Shown here in pieces: positions 5,866 through 7,897 of a stretch of 7,897 nt of DNA. The notes beneath the pieces were generated by a model. That model was not told where the DNA came from. It searched no databases and saw only the letters and a program-made list of their open reading frames with translations. A program made the position numbers and the translations under genes. This stretch comes from Leptospiraceae bacterium UBA2033 (GTDB lineage: Bacteria; Spirochaetota; Leptospiria; Leptospirales; Leptospiraceae): contig DDBL01000009.1 of assembly GCA_002333425.1 (NCBI GenBank), forward strand, positions 68,787 to 76,683. The letters run 5' to 3'. The stretch's first letter is position 1. Each line of letters opens with the position of its first letter.

Positions 5866-5948
5866 GAAAAAGAGATCCTGCCTTTTTCGTTTAGAAAGTA
5901 ATTTTACGATTGATTTCATGTCTAAATTGGAAATAGTGAAAATACAAT

Positions 5949-6701
5949 ATGATTGAATTTTTTGTACGTAAAGCAAGTAGACAATTGGGGCGAGTGCTTA
6001 AAACCACCGAACAGATCATAACTACTCCGATTTGGGATTTATTTCAGCCTGATAAATCCATTGATATGCTTTTAAATGCAGCCGAGGATATTAAGGATGA
6101 TTATAAAGTAAGTTTGAATTTACGTTATGTAAATGAGTTACTCTATATCCAAGTTGTAGAAGAGACAGAAAAGTTAGACACTTTTACAATAGACTCCCAT
6201 AAAGGAAAAGTGTATTTAGAAGGGAATTTCATTACACGTTATTACCCGCTAGCAAAATTCTTAAAGATAGAAAGTGTAAATTATATTGTAGAACTGACTC
6301 CCATCTGGGTAAAACACAATCATGTTCGTTTCCAAATTTCAGATTTTAAAATTTGGGATAGTCGTCCAAGGAAATTTGATTTTGTTCGTTTTATTTCTCA
6401 ATTTGATTTTTTTCATAAACGATATATCATACAAACCATTGTAAAATTATTTCCTAATTTTTTAAGTTTAACTAGATTAAATAATGAAATACGGGTAAAT
6501 CTTGATTATTTCCTAAATAAAATTAACAATCACCACAATATAGAAATTAAAAAGTTTATCGCGCATAATCACAAAATACTTTTTTTTGTACGTTCTAGTA
6601 TTTTGGTAAAATCTCTTATGGATATGTTTGGAATTGATATTGTGACAGTGGAACCAATTCGATCCGATTTAGATCCGATCATAAGTGAGTATGGAATTTA
6701 A
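5949..6701 (+). CDS. Conserved-looking hypothetical protein, first gene of phosphoesterase operon
   Basis: I do not recognise this 250-aa protein. It has no signal peptide and no clear transmembrane helix. The N-terminus (1-30) is basic and could be amphipathic (FFVRKASRQLGRVLKTTEQII). Residues about 53-135 alternate in a beta-rich pattern (VSLNLRYVNELLYIQVV, then KGKVYLEGNF). A stretch at 143-174 is strikingly rich in Phe and aromatic residues (FDFVRFISQFDFFHKRYI). The mix suggests a peripheral membrane or lipid-facing protein, but that is only inference. It is followed after one nucleotide by the metallophosphoesterase, so the two are almost certainly co-transcribed and translationally coupled. 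No strong Shine-Dalgarno precedes the ATG. The TACAAT right before it resembles a -10 box but is too close to serve this start. Confidence 0.75.
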   Translation: MIEFFVRKASRQLGRVLKTTEQIITTPIWDLFQPDKSIDMLLNAAEDIKDDYKVSLNLRYVNELLYIQVVEETEKLDTFTIDSHKGKVYLEGNFITRYYPLAKFLKIESVNYIVELTPIWVKHNHVRFQISDFKIWDSRPRKFDFVRFISQFDFFHKRYIIQTIVKLFPNFLSLTRLNNEIRVNLDYFLNKINNHHNIEIKKFIAHNHKILFFVRSSILVKSLMDMFGIDIVTVEPIRSDLDPIISEYGI

Positions 6702-6702
6702 G

Positions 6703-7710
6703 ATGAAGATTATATACCTCACAGATATTCATGACGGCTTACGAGGAATGAAAGAAGTATTTCAACAAACATCTCCTGATTTGTATATGCTTTCTGGTGA
6801 TATTATTTATAAAGCTTTTTTTAGTGATGATAGAATTATTGAATTTTGTACATACCAAGAAGAATTAGAAATTCTTGCCAAAAACGCAGGAGAAGACATT
6901 ACTCCGTATGACTATGCAACGCGCGTTATCCGCTTCTCAAGTAAATATTCTGAAGCCGTACAACAATCCTGCGTTAGGTATCGAGAACTTTTTAACCAAG
7001 CTGCAAAGACCATGAAAGAAAAATACCAAATCATTGATAGAGTGATTAAATCTTACGCAGGCTCTCCATGTATTTTACTTCCTGGAAATTATGATATAGA
7101 TTTGCAGTACACTGCTCTTTATGAATTGGATATTCACAGAAAGTCAATGGAATATGGCGGATTAAAATTTTCCGGTTATGGTGGGGCTCCTATTTCCACT
7201 TCTGGAATTCCACAAAAGTTAGCAGTAAAATTTCACGAATACAATAAATATGGTCAATCCTACAGTGAGCCAGAAGATTTTTTTAAAGAAGAACTACCCG
7301 ACGTTGCCATGATTCATAATCCTGCCTATGGTTTTTTAGATAAAATTCCAGGATTTGGAAATATCGGTTCACAAGGAATTAGAAGATATTTAGATGATGC
7401 AGAAAAAAGACCAAGTCTTGTAGTTTCAGGTCATGTACATGAAGATCAAGGAATTTTGAAAAGAGGCAAAACGGTTTTTTTAAATCCATCCAACTTTGGT
7501 GCGGTTGATTCTGTTTATGGATTTCAGCATGGCGGTTTTTTTGCAGAAATTTCTTTTGAAAATAAATTAGTAAATTCTGTAGGTTTATACAGATTAGTTG
7601 ATGGTAAAAAAAATCACTTAATGCAAGTGGATACAACAGAAAAAATTTTGAAATTAGACTACATAAATGAAAACTCACCTGTAACGGAAGAAGAGTTTGT
7701 GAGAAGATAA
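6703..7710 (+). CDS. Calcineurin-like metallophosphoesterase
   Basis: A predicted cytoplasmic two-metal phosphoesterase; its substrate is unknown. The 335-aa protein carries the family motifs in order: D-x-H at Asp8/His10 (LTDIHDG), GD at Gly32-Asp33 (SGDII), GN-x-D at 128-131 (PGNYD, with Tyr where His is usual), His205 (MIHNPAYG), and G-H-x-H at 243-246 (SGHVHEDQG). About 95 residues separate GD from GN, with a mostly helical segment at about 36-115, longer than in typical small members. The frame could begin at GTG 6685 or ATG 6691. I chose ATG 6703 because MKIIYLTDIH is the standard opening strand and GGA sits 7 nt upstream. It starts one nucleotide after the preceding stop, and its own stop overlaps the next start in TAATG, so it is the middle gene of a coupled operon. 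Confidence 0.92.
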   Translation: MKIIYLTDIHDGLRGMKEVFQQTSPDLYMLSGDIIYKAFFSDDRIIEFCTYQEELEILAKNAGEDITPYDYATRVIRFSSKYSEAVQQSCVRYRELFNQAAKTMKEKYQIIDRVIKSYAGSPCILLPGNYDIDLQYTALYELDIHRKSMEYGGLKFSGYGGAPISTSGIPQKLAVKFHEYNKYGQSYSEPEDFFKEELPDVAMIHNPAYGFLDKIPGFGNIGSQGIRRYLDDAEKRPSLVVSGHVHEDQGILKRGKTVFLNPSNFGAVDSVYGFQHGGFFAEISFENKLVNSVGLYRLVDGKKNHLMQVDTTEKILKLDYINENSPVTEEEFVRR

Positions 7711-7897
7711 TGGGCATTAAACGATTCCAAAATCATCCAATTATAAAAGAATTTAATGGACTAAAAAAATTCTTTAGAGGTCATGAAACAACAGTTTCTA
7801 GAAATAGAATTAATGACTTCAAAAGATTTGTAGAATTAATTGAGTCTTCCGGTGACACTATCGCATTTGATCTCATGGGCTCTGTAAATTTTGGTCA
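7710..7897 (+). CDS. Start of an unrecognised gene, cut by the window end
   Basis: An open frame begins at ATG 7710 within TAATG, sharing one base with the phosphoesterase stop, and stays open for 62 codons to the window edge. The protein begins MGIKRFQNHPIIKEFNGLKK, is basic at first, and ends in SSGDTIAFDLMGSVNFG. It has no signal peptide or recognisable motif. GAGAAG 3 nt before the ATG may act as a close ribosome binding site, but coupled reinitiation is more likely. As the third gene of a tightly packed operon it is probably real; its function cannot be judged from this fragment. Confidence 0.7.
   Translation, partial: MGIKRFQNHPIIKEFNGLKKFFRGHETTVSRNRINDFKRFVELIESSGDTIAFDLMGSVNFG

Noticed and set aside
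5867..5890. AAAAG...CTTTTT imperfect inverted repeat as a terminator
   Set aside because: The stem is almost only A-T pairs and lies between two divergent genes next to the TTGACA box, where a terminator is not expected.
6685..6702. GTG start at 6685 for the phosphoesterase
   Set aside because: It would add six residues before the canonical MKIIYLTDIH opening; ATG 6703 has better spacing to GGA and to the upstream stop.
7379..7717. 112-codon minus strand open frame
   Set aside because: Shadow of the metallophosphoesterase region encoding the GHxH motif.

Overview
The window reads as AT-rich bacterial chromosome, most likely from a spirochaete of the Leptospira group. That assignment is inference. 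It rests on low GC, exported proteins of unknown role resembling those of leptospires, and many short CACAGAG-type intergenic repeats. No rRNA, tRNA, CRISPR array, transposase or phage gene is visible.

Layout from left to right. Positions 1-109 hold the end of a dispersed repeat and the leader of an exported protein with LPP20/FlgT-like and C-terminal ARxL-type features (110-988, +). It overlaps tail-to-tail by 29 nt with a TPR-like protein (960-1757, -). A 342-bp gap (1758-2099) holds the TPR gene's ribosome binding site and a possible promoter, a + strand terminator-like hairpin with a competing upstream hairpin, and an ATCCGTG-type repeat split by a GC-rich 46-bp segment. Next comes asparaginyl-tRNA synthetase asnS (2100-3389, -). 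Divergent from it is an RlmI-like SAM methyltransferase without a PUA domain (3657-4523, +), and a 166-bp inverted-repeat element lies between them. A second element of the same kind (189 bp) fills the gap between the methyltransferase and a convergent exported protein with a ZU5-like domain (4764-5804, -). Divergent from that gene is a compact + strand operon: an unrecognised 250-aa protein (5949-6701), a calcineurin-like metallophosphoesterase (6703-7710) and the start of a third unrecognised gene (7710 onward, cut by the window end).

Functionally this is a mixed housekeeping/accessory stretch: one translation enzyme, one probable RNA methyltransferase, two exported proteins, a TPR protein, and a tightly coupled operon around a phosphoesterase. 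I see no defence, toxin-antitoxin or biosynthetic cluster. The most distinctive signal is in the intergenic DNA. A family of inverted-repeat elements has arms built from three tandem octamers (nCRCnGAG) behind a TTG/CTG, with different interiors that each contain a hairpin.
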